Shown here: piece after piece, positions 27,913 to 36,250 of the stretch
Position numbering within the stretch: position 1 is the first letter of the stretch
Layout of the letters: the number at the start of each line of letters is the position of its first letter
Assembly (NCBI RefSeq): GCF_000498575.2
Contig: NZ_AWSQ01000001.1
Coordinates: 1,418,254-1,482,253, forward strand
Direction of reading: 5' to 3'
Length of the DNA: 64,000 nt
DNA from: Pseudomonas taeanensis MS-3
GTDB lineage: Bacteria > Pseudomonadota > Gammaproteobacteria > Pseudomonadales > Pseudomonadaceae
Position numbers and translations under genes: made by a program
The notes under the pieces: model-generated
What the model saw: the letters and a program-made list of their open reading frames with translations, nothing else
What the model was told of the DNA's origin: nothing
Databases searched by the model: none

Positions 27913-28262
27913 GAGCAACTCTTGTTGTTGTGCAGAAAAGCTGGTGGCGTGCGGCAGGACGTCGTAGAGGCACGGACGCCATGGCCGGGAGCTCGAGTGA
28001 TCGAGTCGGCTACCAGGTGAGTTCAGCGGGGGGAGTTGCTCAGTTGGCTAATTGCCAGAAGCCATTTTGCTTGGCCGAGACAGAGGCGCGCAGGCGCTTG
28101 AGATGAACATGCCCAGGGGTCCATTTGCCGCGCAGGTAAGCCATGGCGGCTCCGGGCAGTGGTTGGGCGTTGCAGGTGATCAGGCCTTTGTTCATGGGGC
28201 TGTCAACCAAATTTATGGAATGCGCGGCCGAATCGCCCGATCCGGCCGCGTAACGCGATGAC
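27913..28262. other. Gap between amidohydrolase and monooxygenase genes
   Basis: About 350 bases without a recognised gene. It contains one possible 51-codon frame (28040-28195, minus). No GGTATACC operator is present, so the amidohydrolase and permease genes may be read from the monooxygenase promoter. Confidence 0.4.
28040..28195 (-). CDS. Possible 51-residue protein, unrecognised
   Basis: On the minus strand an ATG at 28195 opens a 51-residue frame, rich in basic residues (for example YLRGKWTPGHVHLKRLRAS), ending at 28040. There is no clear ribosome site. It may be a small gene, a remnant of a longer one, or chance. Confidence 0.25.
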   Translation of the reverse strand: MNKGLITCNAQPLPGAAMAYLRGKWTPGHVHLKRLRASVSAKQNGFWQLAN

Positions 28263-29306
28263 TCAGCGGAAAGCCGGCACCACGTGCTTGATGAACAGCT
28301 CCAGGGACTTCTTCTTCTCGGCGTGAGACAGGCCGTTGTCGGCCCAGAAGCTGAATTCGTCGACGCCCAGTTCCTGGTAATGCTTGATCCGCGCGATGAT
28401 TTCTTCGGGGGTGCCGATCATGGTGTTCTTGTGGATGTTCTCCAGTTCGAACTCCGGGCGCTCCTTGAACTTCTCTTCCGGGCTTGGTGCCAGCAGGCCG
28501 TTGACCGGGGTCTGCTTGTTGCCGAACCAGGCGTCGAAGGTGCGGTAGAAGCGCGAGATCGCCTTGGCGCCAACCTTCCAGCCCTCGGGATCGTCGTTGC
28601 TGTGGACGTGGGTATGGCGCAGCACCATCAGTTGCGGGCGCGGCACCTCGGGGTTGTTGGCCAGGGCGGTTTCGAACTTGTTCATCAGGTCGACCACTTC
28701 TTCGTCGCCCTTCATCAGCGGGGTGACCATCACGTTGCAGCCGTTTTTCACCGCGAAGTTGTGCGAGTCGGGGTCACGCGCGGCGATCCACACGGGCGGG
28801 CCGGGCTGCTGGATCGGCTTGGGCGAGGAGGTGGCGGTGGGGAACTTCCAGATCTCGCCATCATGGGCGTAGTCGCCCTTCCATAGAGCCTGTACCACCG
28901 GGACCATCTCACGCAGGTGCTGGCCACCGGAGGAGGCCGGCATGCCGCCCGCCATGCGGTCGAATTCGTACTGGTAGGCGCCGCGGGCCAGGCCCACTTC
29001 CATGCGCCCGTTGCTGATCACATCGAGCAGGGCGCATTCGCCGGCCACCCGGATGGGGTGCCAGAACGGCGCGATGATGGTGCCGGCGCCGAGGCGGATG
29101 GTCGTGGTCTTGCCGGCCAGGTACGACAGCAGCGGCATGGGGCTCGGCGAGATGGTGTATTCCATCGCGTGGTGTTCGCCGATCCATACGGTGCTGAAGC
29201 CACCGGCCTCGGCCATCAGGGTCAACTCGGTGAGGTTCTCGAACAGTTGACGATGGCTGATCTGCTGGTCGTAGCGCTCCATGTGCACGAATAAAGAAAA
29301 TTTCAT
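28263..29306 (-). CDS. Luciferase-like flavin-dependent monooxygenase
   Basis: A 347-residue TIM-barrel protein of the bacterial luciferase superfamily, the oxygenase half of a two-component system that uses reduced FMN from a separate reductase. Visible features are the N-terminal KFSLFVHMER, GFSTVWIGEHHAMEY near 42, the RLGAGTIIAPFWHPIRVAGE region near 80 and GRMEVGLARGAYQYEFDRMAGG near 108. The ATG at 29306 is supported by GAGG and by homology; the frame runs further upstream without it. Two flavin reductases and a RibB-type enzyme in the same regulon supply the cofactor. In known ring-opening systems (uracil RutA, trigonelline and pyridine monooxygenases) such an enzyme attacks an N-heterocycle. 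Substrate is inference. Confidence 0.9.
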   Translation of the reverse strand: MKFSLFVHMERYDQQISHRQLFENLTELTLMAEAGGFSTVWIGEHHAMEYTISPSPMPLLSYLAGKTTTIRLGAGTIIAPFWHPIRVAGECALLDVISNGRMEVGLARGAYQYEFDRMAGGMPASSGGQHLREMVPVVQALWKGDYAHDGEIWKFPTATSSPKPIQQPGPPVWIAARDPDSHNFAVKNGCNVMVTPLMKGDEEVVDLMNKFETALANNPEVPRPQLMVLRHTHVHSNDDPEGWKVGAKAISRFYRTFDAWFGNKQTPVNGLLAPSPEEKFKERPEFELENIHKNTMIGTPEEIIARIKHYQELGVDEFSFWADNGLSHAEKKKSLELFIKHVVPAFR

Positions 29307-29440
29307 GACGCTTACCTCGAACCTGGGTGTATTCGGCCTCAGCGCTGGGCTGGCCACGTGGGTAAAGAGCGCTGTGCGCTGTATCGATGTGAATCGGCGG
29401 TGACGCCAGAGCAACCAATGATAAGGCTCCGCACATCGCG

Positions 29441-29463
29441 TATTATTGGTATACCATAATACG
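29441..29463. promoter_or_regulatory. GntR-type operator, site 3 (divergent promoter)
   Basis: TATTATTGGTATACCATAAT with core 29448-29455, almost fully palindromic over 23 bases. It lies between the divergent monooxygenase (minus) and chemoreceptor (plus) genes and could control both. Confidence 0.75.
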
Positions 29464-29518
29464 GAATATCTGCAAAATATTTCTGCCCGTCGGACAGCCC
29501 TCACAATAAGGATAGAGG

Positions 29519-31465
29519 ATGAACATCAAGCAAAAACTCACCCTGGCATTCGCGGTAATCGCCTGCGTACCAGTCGTTCTGGTCGCCGTGCTGATCATCC
29601 TCAATTTGCGCAGCGAGGCGCGCACGGACTTCCTCGACAGCAGTGGCCGGGAAATCCGCCAGGTCGACAATGCCATGCAGCTGTTCTTCCAGGGCATCAG
29701 CCAGAACGTCGAGTTCCTCGCCGGCCACCCGCAGTTGCAGGCCATCGACGGCGATCTGAAAAGCTATGTCGCGGCGGACGCCGCCGGCACGCCGATGGGC
29801 GAGCAGGACCAGCAAGTGTTCGACCTGTTCGCCGGCCTGGCCTCCAGCCACCCGGCCTATGCCTACCTGTCGCTGGGCACCCTTGAGGGTGGTTATGTGT
29901 TCTGGCCGGGCGATCCCAAGCTGAACAGCTACGACCCGCGCAGTCGCCCCTGGTATCAGCGCGCCATGGCCCAGCCGGGCAAGACCCAGCGTACCGAGGC
30001 CTATTACTGGGCAGATGACGACGTGGTGCTGGTCAGCACAGTGCGCAGCTTCGCCAATCGCTTGGGCAGCCTCGGCGGGGTGGTGAATATCGACGTGTCG
30101 CTGAAGCAGCTCACCGACATCGTCAAGCAGATCAAGCTGGGTGACAGCGGCTACCTGATGCTGATGGAACACAACGGCACGGTGCTGGTGGACCCGAGCG
30201 ATCCCGCGCACAACTTCAAGAAATTGGCTGAGCTGGGCACTGCTTATGCGCAGCTCGGCAGTGCCGACAAAGGCCTGGTGGAGATCGAGCTGAACGGCGA
30301 GCGCTATATGGCCAACATCTGGCCTTCCGAGCAGTTGGGCTGGCGTTTCGTCGGCCTGATTCGCGAGAGTGAGGTGATGAGTGCCGCGACCCGCCTGACC
30401 TGGGTGATCGCCGTCATCGCACTGCTGCTGGCGCTGCTGTTCGCCTGCGTCGGTGCCTGGTTCGCCGGGCTGATCGTCCGGCCGATCCGTGCGGTGGCCG
30501 GCGGTCTGGAGAACATCGCCCAGGGCGAGGGTGACCTGACCAGCAGCCTGGCGGTGCGCGGCAGCGACGAAACCGCGCAACTGGCCGGTTGGTTCAATCA
30601 GTTCCTCGGTGCCATCCGCGAGCTGATCCAACGTATCGGCCAGGCAGCGGTGCAGATCCACCGAGCCTCTGGCAGCTCCAGCGCGGTCGCCCAGGAAATG
30701 GCCGAGGCCGCCGGGCGCCAGCGTGAAGCGGTGGACATGGTCTCCACCGCCTTCCATGAAATGGTCATGACCTCCAATGAGGTGGCGCGCTCCTGCAGCC
30801 AGGCCGCCGAGTCCGCCGATAGCGGCCAGCGCCAGGCGCATGACGGCCAGCGGCAGATCGATGCGGCGGTCACCAGCGTCAACCAGCTCAGCCATGAGAT
30901 CGAGCACTCGGCCAACGCCATGCAGCAGCTGGAGCAGGACAGCAGCGAGATTCAGTCGATTCTCGGCACCATCCGCTCGATTGCCGAGCAGACCAACCTG
31001 CTGGCGCTCAACGCCGCCATCGAGGCGGCGCGGGCCGGCGAGCAGGGTCGAGGCTTCGCCGTGGTCGCCGATGAGGTGCGCGCCCTGGCCAAGCGCACCG
31101 CCGACACCACCGGCGAGATCGATGGCCTGCTCGGCAAGCTGGCCCAGCGTACCCAGCAGATGGGCAAGCAGATGCACGGCAGCCTGGACGTGTCGCAGCA
31201 GACCGTCAGTTCGATCAATGCGGCAAGTGCCAGCTTCGAGTTGATCCGCGAGTCGGTGGATGTGATTCGCGACATGAACACCCAGATCGCCACCGCCGCC
31301 GAAGAACAGCATCAGGTCGCCGAGGACATCAACCGGCACATCAGCCAGATTCACGGCGATGCGCAACTGGTGGCCAAACTGGCCAGCTCCACCAGCGATG
31401 ACGCGCAGAAACTAACCGGCCTATCCGATGAGCTGAACAGCCTGGTCCAGCGCTTCAAGACCTGA
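29519..31465 (+). CDS. Methyl-accepting chemotaxis protein, dCACHE sensor
   Basis: A 648-residue chemoreceptor. Transmembrane helix 1 is about residues 8-30, a double-Cache periplasmic domain follows with [10 protein letters not shown] near 141 and [21 protein letters not shown] near 208, transmembrane helix 2 is near 294-318, then HAMP and a signalling domain with tip [23 protein letters not shown] near residue 488. GGATAGAGG precedes the ATG. It shares a promoter region and operator with the monooxygenase, so it likely senses the compound degraded by this pathway. The protein ends RFKT with no CheR-tether pentapeptide. Confidence 0.9.
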   Translation: MNIKQKLTLAFAVIACVPVVLVAVLIILNLRSEARTDFLDSSGREIRQVDNAMQLFFQGISQNVEFLAGHPQLQAIDGDLKSYVAADAAGTPMGEQDQQVFDLFAGLASSHPAYAYLSLGTLEGGYVFWPGDPKLNSYDPRSRPWYQRAMAQPGKTQRTEAYYWADDDVVLVSTVRSFANRLGSLGGVVNIDVSLKQLTDIVKQIKLGDSGYLMLMEHNGTVLVDPSDPAHNFKKLAELGTAYAQLGSADKGLVEIELNGERYMANIWPSEQLGWRFVGLIRESEVMSAATRLTWVIAVIALLLALLFACVGAWFAGLIVRPIRAVAGGLENIAQGEGDLTSSLAVRGSDETAQLAGWFNQFLGAIRELIQRIGQAAVQIHRASGSSSAVAQEMAEAAGRQREAVDMVSTAFHEMVMTSNEVARSCSQAAESADSGQRQAHDGQRQIDAAVTSVNQLSHEIEHSANAMQQLEQDSSEIQSILGTIRSIAEQTNLLALNAAIEAARAGEQGRGFAVVADEVRALAKRTADTTGEIDGLLGKLAQRTQQMGKQMHGSLDVSQQTVSSINAASASFELIRESVDVIRDMNTQIATAAEEQHQVAEDINRHISQIHGDAQLVAKLASSTSDDAQKLTGLSDELNSLVQRFKT

Positions 31466-31730
31466 TCGAAAGCCGCCTGCGCCCCGGCCAATGCGCCGAG
31501 GCGCAGGGCGTCGCGAGCACAGCAGACTTTAAACAGGCGTAACGCCGCTTAAGGTGGGTGTAACTCGTGTGCTAACGGCCACAGTCAGGCGCGCGCCGCC
31601 GGCAACTGGAGCGCGGCGAAACAGATCAAGGCATTCAGATAGGCGAGAGGGAGAGCGCTGGTATTACGAGTAATTACGAGGGATTGCAACGCCAGCAGCC
31701 GCGTAAAACTGCTGGCGAGTGCTGCGGTCG

Positions 31731-32216
31731 TTAAGCGAAGGCTTGCAGGGCGCCCATCTTGCCGCGGCAATAGATCATCGGCATCACGTCCTGCTCCGGC
31801 ACGATCAGGTTCTTCACCGCGCCGACCAGGATGGCGTGGTCGCCGCCTTCATATTCACGCCACAGCTCACACTCGATGATCGCCGTGGCGTTGCGCAGCA
31901 CCGGGTTGCCCAGCTCGCTGAGGCTCCACTCGATACCCTGCGCCTTGTCGCTGCCCTTGCGGGCGAAGGCATAGGCCTCGCTCTGCTGCTCGGCAGACAA
32001 CAAATGAATAGCGAACTTCTTGCTCTTGATCAGCGCCGGGTAGGAGTCCGAGCTGTAGTTGGGGCAGAACAGCACCAGAGGCGGGTCCATCGACAGCGAG
32101 CTGAACGCGCTGGCAGTCATGCCGACGATGTCACCGTTATCGTCCAGGGTGGTGATCACGGTCACGCCAGAGGGGAAAGAGCCCATGACTTGTTTATAGG
32201 CATTTGCATCGATCAT
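31731..32216 (-). CDS. Flavin reductase (FMN) domain protein, copy 1
   Basis: A 161-residue flavin reductase-like protein (RutF/HpaC type) that would supply reduced flavin to the monooxygenase. It begins with the family pattern MGSFPSGVTVITT near residue 11, then GMTASAFSSLSMDPPLVLFCPNY near 32. GAGG is eight bases before the ATG at 32216. A close paralogue of the same length lies at 42805-43290. An operator site is ~95 bases upstream. Confidence 0.9.
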   Translation of the reverse strand: MIDANAYKQVMGSFPSGVTVITTLDDNGDIVGMTASAFSSLSMDPPLVLFCPNYSSDSYPALIKSKKFAIHLLSAEQQSEAYAFARKGSDKAQGIEWSLSELGNPVLRNATAIIECELWREYEGGDHAILVGAVKNLIVPEQDVMPMIYCRGKMGALQAFA

Positions 32217-32648
32217 CAGGAACACCTCAGCAGAGCGTGGCTGCACCCGGCAGCACTGTGGAACGAAAGAAGACCGGCCGACGGGGATGACGGCGAGGTT
32301 GTGTCTGATGGTATACCGTAATATTGGCTATGCAAGTGGTTTTTCAGTGGGGCGAATGGTTGCCGACAGGCGTAGCAGGATCAGGGGACTTGGCTGAGTG
32401 GGCTGGCGGGCTGCTGCCGAGTAGCGGCCAGCGGTTACGGTGCGGTGCCCGTGTAGATGGACTTGGCAGGCGTGAATGCCCTAGTCTCGAAATTTTGCTG
32501 GCGAAGCGCCCGGTCTAGAGAGGGAGAGGCGATAGGACAAGGAATGTTATCCAGCGCACCCGCAAAAGCGTTATCAGGCACCAATTGGTGTCTATTTATA
32601 GTTATGCAGCATAGAAATATTCATCGCGATTTAACGCGGGGTATCTGA
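32217..32648. other. Intergenic region with operator and AT-rich tract
   Basis: About 430 bases. It holds operator site 4 and, from about 32540 to 32645, an AT-richer stretch (including CTATTTATAGTTATG) that probably carries the promoter of the 147-residue hypothetical gene. No other gene was seen. Confidence 0.5.
32304..32325. promoter_or_regulatory. GntR-type operator, site 4
   Basis: TCTGATGGTATACCGTAATA with core 32310-32317, upstream of the flavin reductase gene at 31731-32216. Confidence 0.7.
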
Positions 32649-33092
32649 ATGAGTCTTTTTGATCGCCTGTTTAAGAAGGCAAGCCCTTCGTTCAGGAAAG
32701 AGAATGGCGAAACCAAAACTAGTGGAGAGTTGATCGCCGAGGTTACCAACGGCGCTAACCTGGTTGATGGGAAGCAAACTTGGGAGCACGCTGAAACTCA
32801 CAAGGATGACGTTGAGTACATGAAGCGCTGCTGTGACGCAGAGCTTAAGACTATGGCGGCGGCGGGTACTGTTGCAGTGCCATTCTATTTTGAGCGTGTT
32901 GCCATTCTCTCAAGAAAGCAGAAGAACTTCCGTCAGGAAGTTGAGTACTGTGAGCGGTACATTCAGGCCGTGAAAGAGTTCTATCGTATGTGGGGTCACG
33001 ACGGGCACGCCGACGTCCGAAAAGGGCCTCGCTACAAGGCAATAGCTGAGCGGCTGCCAAAAGCGAAAGAGTTGCTTGCCGCGAATCAGTAA
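32649..33092 (+). CDS. Hypothetical protein with atypical base composition
   Basis: A 147-residue protein of unknown function. It has charged, helical-looking sequence (FDRLFKKASPSF at the start; RKQKNFRQEVEYCERYIQAV near 90) with no signal peptide or membrane segment. Its codons are clearly richer in A and T than those of its neighbours, which suggests a later arrival. It sits between operator-controlled transport and reductase genes but on the opposite strand, so it may not belong to the pathway. Confidence 0.65.
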   Translation: MSLFDRLFKKASPSFRKENGETKTSGELIAEVTNGANLVDGKQTWEHAETHKDDVEYMKRCCDAELKTMAAAGTVAVPFYFERVAILSRKQKNFRQEVEYCERYIQAVKEFYRMWGHDGHADVRKGPRYKAIAERLPKAKELLAANQ

Positions 33093-33124
33093 ATCACGGC
33101 GATCGTGAAATTGGCACGCAGCCC

Positions 33125-33250
33125 GTAGGGTGGGTTAGCCGTAGGCGTAACCCATCAATTCTGATGAATGCTCAGCTTCTGCACGACACTGTTGCCGGCC
33201 GTGTCCGTCGCAGCCTGATGCTGGGTTACGCCGCTGCGCGGCTAACCCAG
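33125..33250. repeat. Large inverted repeat (GTAGGGTGGGTTAGCC type)
   Basis: Left arm GTAGGGTGGGTTAGCCGTAG continues to GCGTAACCCATCA; the right arm from 33215 reads TGATGCTGGGTTACGCCGCT then GCGCGGCTAACCCAG. The pair folds on itself with a ~57-base spacer. This type of palindrome is dispersed in many gammaproteobacterial genomes. Confidence 0.75.
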
Positions 33251-33282
33251 CGAAGGCGGTTCGGCTCAGCGGTTAACCAGTC

Positions 33283-33340
33283 CAATACAAACAAAACCCC
33301 TTGTCTTCGCACGGAAGAGCAAGGGGTTTTGTTTGTATTG
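33283..33340. terminator. Strong bidirectional terminator
   Basis: A perfect 21-base inverted repeat: CAATACAAACAAAACCCCTTG at 33283-33303 and its complement at 33320-33340, with a 16-base loop. It ends the Pot-type ABC operon (minus strand) about ten bases past its last stop. Confidence 0.9.
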
Positions 33341-33349
33341 CGTCGGGGC

Positions 33350-34501
33350 TTAGTGCGCGCCGGCGGTCTTGCTCAGGTCGCTTTCGCTCCATTCGCTGTA
33401 CACACAGGCGTCGGCGGCAGCCCAGCGTACGCGCACCTCGGCGCCGGCTTGCAGCGGCAGCAGGTTGCCGGACAGGGCCTTGACCGTCAGCGACGTGCCG
33501 CCGGCGGTGACCACGTTGTAGGTCAGGCTTTCGCCGAGGAATACCACCTCGTTCACAGTGGCGCCGATCTCGTTCCAGCCGGCCGCCAGGGGCTCCTGCA
33601 TCGCCTGTTGGCTGGTCAGGGCCTGGGCTTTTTCCGGGCGCACCATTAGCAGCAGGTCTTGCGCGGCCTGCAGGCCGGCGGTCGGGCGCATGGCCAGGGA
33701 CTGGCTCTCGAACTGTGCGGCGGCATCGCCCTGGGCCTTGACCCTGAGGAAGTTGGAGTTGCCGAGGAAGGCGGCGACGAAGGCGTTCGGCGGGTTCTGG
33801 TAGAGGTCGTAACCGCTGCCCAGGCCGACGATCTTGCCGTGACTGAAGATGGCGATGCGCTGGGACAGGCGCATGGCTTCTTCCTGGTCGTGGGTCACGT
33901 AGACGATGGTGATGCCGAGGCGCCGGTGCAGGTGGCGCAGTTCGTCCTGCAGTTCTTCACGCAGCTTCTTGTCCAGAGCGCCGAGCGGTTCGTCCATCAG
34001 CAGGATGCGTGGCTCGTAGACCAGCGCGCGGGCAATCGCCACGCGCTGCTGCTGGCCGCCGGAGAGCTGGGCGGGGCGGCGATGGGCGAAGTCATCCAGT
34101 TGCACCAGCTTGAGCATGGCGTCGACCTGGCGCTCGCGTTCGGCGGTTTGCAGCTTGCGCAGGGTCAGGGGGAAGGCGATGTTGTCGCGCACCGAGAGGT
34201 GCGGGAACAGCGAGTAGCGCTGAAACACCATGCCGATGTCGCGCTTGTGTGGCGGCACCTTGATCAGCGACTTGCCCTCGACCTGGATTTCCCCGGAAGT
34301 GGGTGTTTCGAAGCCGGCGAGCATCGACAGGGTGGTGCTCTTGCCGGAGCCGCTGGAGCCGAGGAAGGTGAGGAATTCGCCCTCCTTGATGTCCAGCGAG
34401 ATGTTATCGACGGCGGCGAAGTCGCCGTAGTACTTGTTCAGGTTGCGCAGGCTGACCAGGGGTTGATCGGCTTGGGCGGACTCTTTGATCACGGCACTCA
34501 T
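33350..34501 (-). CDS. Pot-type ABC transporter ATP-binding protein
   Basis: A 383-residue ATPase of the PotA/spermidine-putrescine type. Walker A is GSSGSGKST near residue 50, the signature LSGGQQQR near 145, Walker B ILLMDEP near 168, and a C-terminal TOBE domain covers roughly residues 295-370. It is the last gene of the operon binding protein-permease-permease-ATPase. GAGGAGA lies before the ATG at 34501. The family also moves polyamines, opines, phosphonates and betaine-like cations, so the name does not fix the substrate. Confidence 0.9.
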   Translation of the reverse strand: MSAVIKESAQADQPLVSLRNLNKYYGDFAAVDNISLDIKEGEFLTFLGSSGSGKSTTLSMLAGFETPTSGEIQVEGKSLIKVPPHKRDIGMVFQRYSLFPHLSVRDNIAFPLTLRKLQTAERERQVDAMLKLVQLDDFAHRRPAQLSGGQQQRVAIARALVYEPRILLMDEPLGALDKKLREELQDELRHLHRRLGITIVYVTHDQEEAMRLSQRIAIFSHGKIVGLGSGYDLYQNPPNAFVAAFLGNSNFLRVKAQGDAAAQFESQSLAMRPTAGLQAAQDLLLMVRPEKAQALTSQQAMQEPLAAGWNEIGATVNEVVFLGESLTYNVVTAGGTSLTVKALSGNLLPLQAGAEVRVRWAAADACVYSEWSESDLSKTAGAH

Positions 34502-34518
34502 GTCGTTCTCCTCGGCGC

Positions 34519-35328
34519 TCAGGCGCTGACTTCATTGCGCCGGCGCAGGGCGGCGGCGATCACCATTATTAGGACGGACAGACCGATCAGCAGCGTCGAG
34601 GCGACGGCGATCACCGGGGTCAGGTCCTGGCGTAGGGTGGTCCACATTTTCACCGGCAGGGTCTGCAGGGTCGGGCTGGCCATCATCACGCTGAGTACCA
34701 CCTCGTCCCACGACACCAGGAAGGCGAACAGGGCGCCGGCCACCATGCCCGGGCGGATCGCCGGAAAGGTCACCTTGTACACCGCCTGCATGCGCGAGGC
34801 CCCGCAGATCACCGCGGCATCCTCGATCGACTGATCGAACAGCTTCAGCGAGTTGATGATCGAGATGATGGTGAACGGCAGCGCGACTATCACGTGGCTG
34901 ACCACGAAGGAGAACAGCGTGCCGGTGTAGCCCAGCTTGAGAAACAGCGCATAGACCGCCACCGCGATGATCACCAGGGGCACGATCATCGGCAGGGTGA
35001 ACAGGGCGTAAAGCAGCTCGCGCCCCGGAAAGCGCCCGCGCACCAGAGCGAAGGCGGTCGGTAGGCCGAGGGCCACGGCGCACAGGGTGGTCAGCACGGC
35101 GACCTTGAGGCTGGTCAGTACCGAGGCCATCCACTCCGGGTTGGCGAAGAACTGCTCGTACCATTTCAGGGTCCAGCCCGGCGGCGGGAACACCAGCCAC
35201 TGGGAGGAGCCGAATGACAGCAGCACGATGAACACAATCGGCAGCAGCAGGAACAGGGCGATCAAGCCGGTGGTCAGGTAGAGACCGATGCGCAGGCGCG
35301 GCCCCATGGCATTGGGTGTCAGCAACAT
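34519..35328 (-). CDS. Pot-type ABC transporter permease (PotC-like)
   Basis: A 269-residue inner-membrane permease with six membrane segments and the ATPase-docking EAA loop near SIEDAAVICGASRMQAVYKVTFPAI (residue ~170). It begins six bases after the other permease gene. Partner of the binding protein at 36251-37276. Confidence 0.88.
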   Translation of the reverse strand: MLLTPNAMGPRLRIGLYLTTGLIALFLLLPIVFIVLLSFGSSQWLVFPPPGWTLKWYEQFFANPEWMASVLTSLKVAVLTTLCAVALGLPTAFALVRGRFPGRELLYALFTLPMIVPLVIIAVAVYALFLKLGYTGTLFSFVVSHVIVALPFTIISIINSLKLFDQSIEDAAVICGASRMQAVYKVTFPAIRPGMVAGALFAFLVSWDEVVLSVMMASPTLQTLPVKMWTTLRQDLTPVIAVASTLLIGLSVLIMVIAAALRRRNEVSA

Positions 35329-35334
35329 GCTCGG

Positions 35335-36249
35335 TTACCTCGCATTGCTGGCGCCGACCGGGGATTCCGGCTGGAGCTTCAGGTAGAAGTAGAGCAGCAC
35401 CAGGGTGATGCCGATCAGCAGCGCGGCGGCGGCGCTGGCGATGCCCCAGTTGAGGAAGGACTGCACCTGCTGAATGATGAATTCGGGCAGCATCATGTTC
35501 TGCGCGCCGCCGAGCAGCGCCGGGGTCACGTAGTAACCGAGCGACATGACGAAGACCATCAGTCCGCCGGAGAACAGGCCGGGGCGGCACAGCGGCAGGA
35601 ACACCCGGAAGAAATTGCGCCACGGGCTGGCACCGCAGATGGCGCCGGCCTGCAACACCATCGGGTCGATGGCCTGCATGGTCGCCTGCAGCGGCAGGAC
35701 GATGAACGGGATCATGATGTAGCTCATGCCGATCACCACGCCGGTGAGGTTGTGCACCATCTCCAGCGGCTGATCGATGATGCCCATCGCCATCAGGGTC
35801 TTGTTGATCACCCCGGAGGCCTGCAGCAGCACCAGCCAGGAGTAGGTGCGCGCCAGCAGGCTGGTCCACATCGACAGCAGCACGATGTTCAGCAGCCAAC
35901 GGCCCCAGCCGCGCGGCACCAGGGTGATCGCCCAGGCCAGGGGAAAGCCCAGCAGCAGGCTGATCACCGTGACCAGACCGGCCACCGAGAAGGTGTTGAG
36001 CAGCACGCGGGTGTAGGCCGAGTTGGCGAACAGTTGTTCGTAGTTGCCCAGTCCCAGGCTGGGTTCCAGTACACCGCGCATGAGCAAACCGATCAACGGC
36101 GCGAGGAAGAACAGACCGAGGAACAGCAGCGCCGGCAGCAGGTTGGAAAACCCCCGCCAGCGCTGTGCAGTCGAGCTGCTCGCCATGCCGGCGGCGCGCG
36201 GGGCGGCGCCGGCAACGTGGGTCGATTGACTGGACTGGGCGGTAGTCAT
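35335..36249 (-). CDS. Pot-type ABC transporter permease (PotB-like)
   Basis: A 304-residue permease with a ~30-residue cytoplasmic N-terminus followed by six membrane segments. The docking loop is near MVLQAGAICGASPWRNFFRVFLPL (residue ~205). Its ATG at 36249 lies one base after the stop of the binding-protein gene, so translation is coupled. Confidence 0.88.
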   Translation of the reverse strand: MTTAQSSQSTHVAGAAPRAAGMASSSTAQRWRGFSNLLPALLFLGLFFLAPLIGLLMRGVLEPSLGLGNYEQLFANSAYTRVLLNTFSVAGLVTVISLLLGFPLAWAITLVPRGWGRWLLNIVLLSMWTSLLARTYSWLVLLQASGVINKTLMAMGIIDQPLEMVHNLTGVVIGMSYIMIPFIVLPLQATMQAIDPMVLQAGAICGASPWRNFFRVFLPLCRPGLFSGGLMVFVMSLGYYVTPALLGGAQNMMLPEFIIQQVQSFLNWGIASAAAALLIGITLVLLYFYLKLQPESPVGASNAR

Positions 36250-36250
36250 G

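Noticed and set aside
28052..28261. A 69-codon plus-strand frame in the monooxygenase-amidohydrolase gap
   Set aside because: No ribosome site, opposite to operon direction, and no recognisable features.
25868..32216. A classical rut operon for uracil degradation
   Set aside because: Monooxygenase, amidohydrolase and reductase families fit, but RutC, RutE and RutG are absent, gene order differs, and two aldehyde dehydrogenases including a GabD-like enzyme point to another end product.
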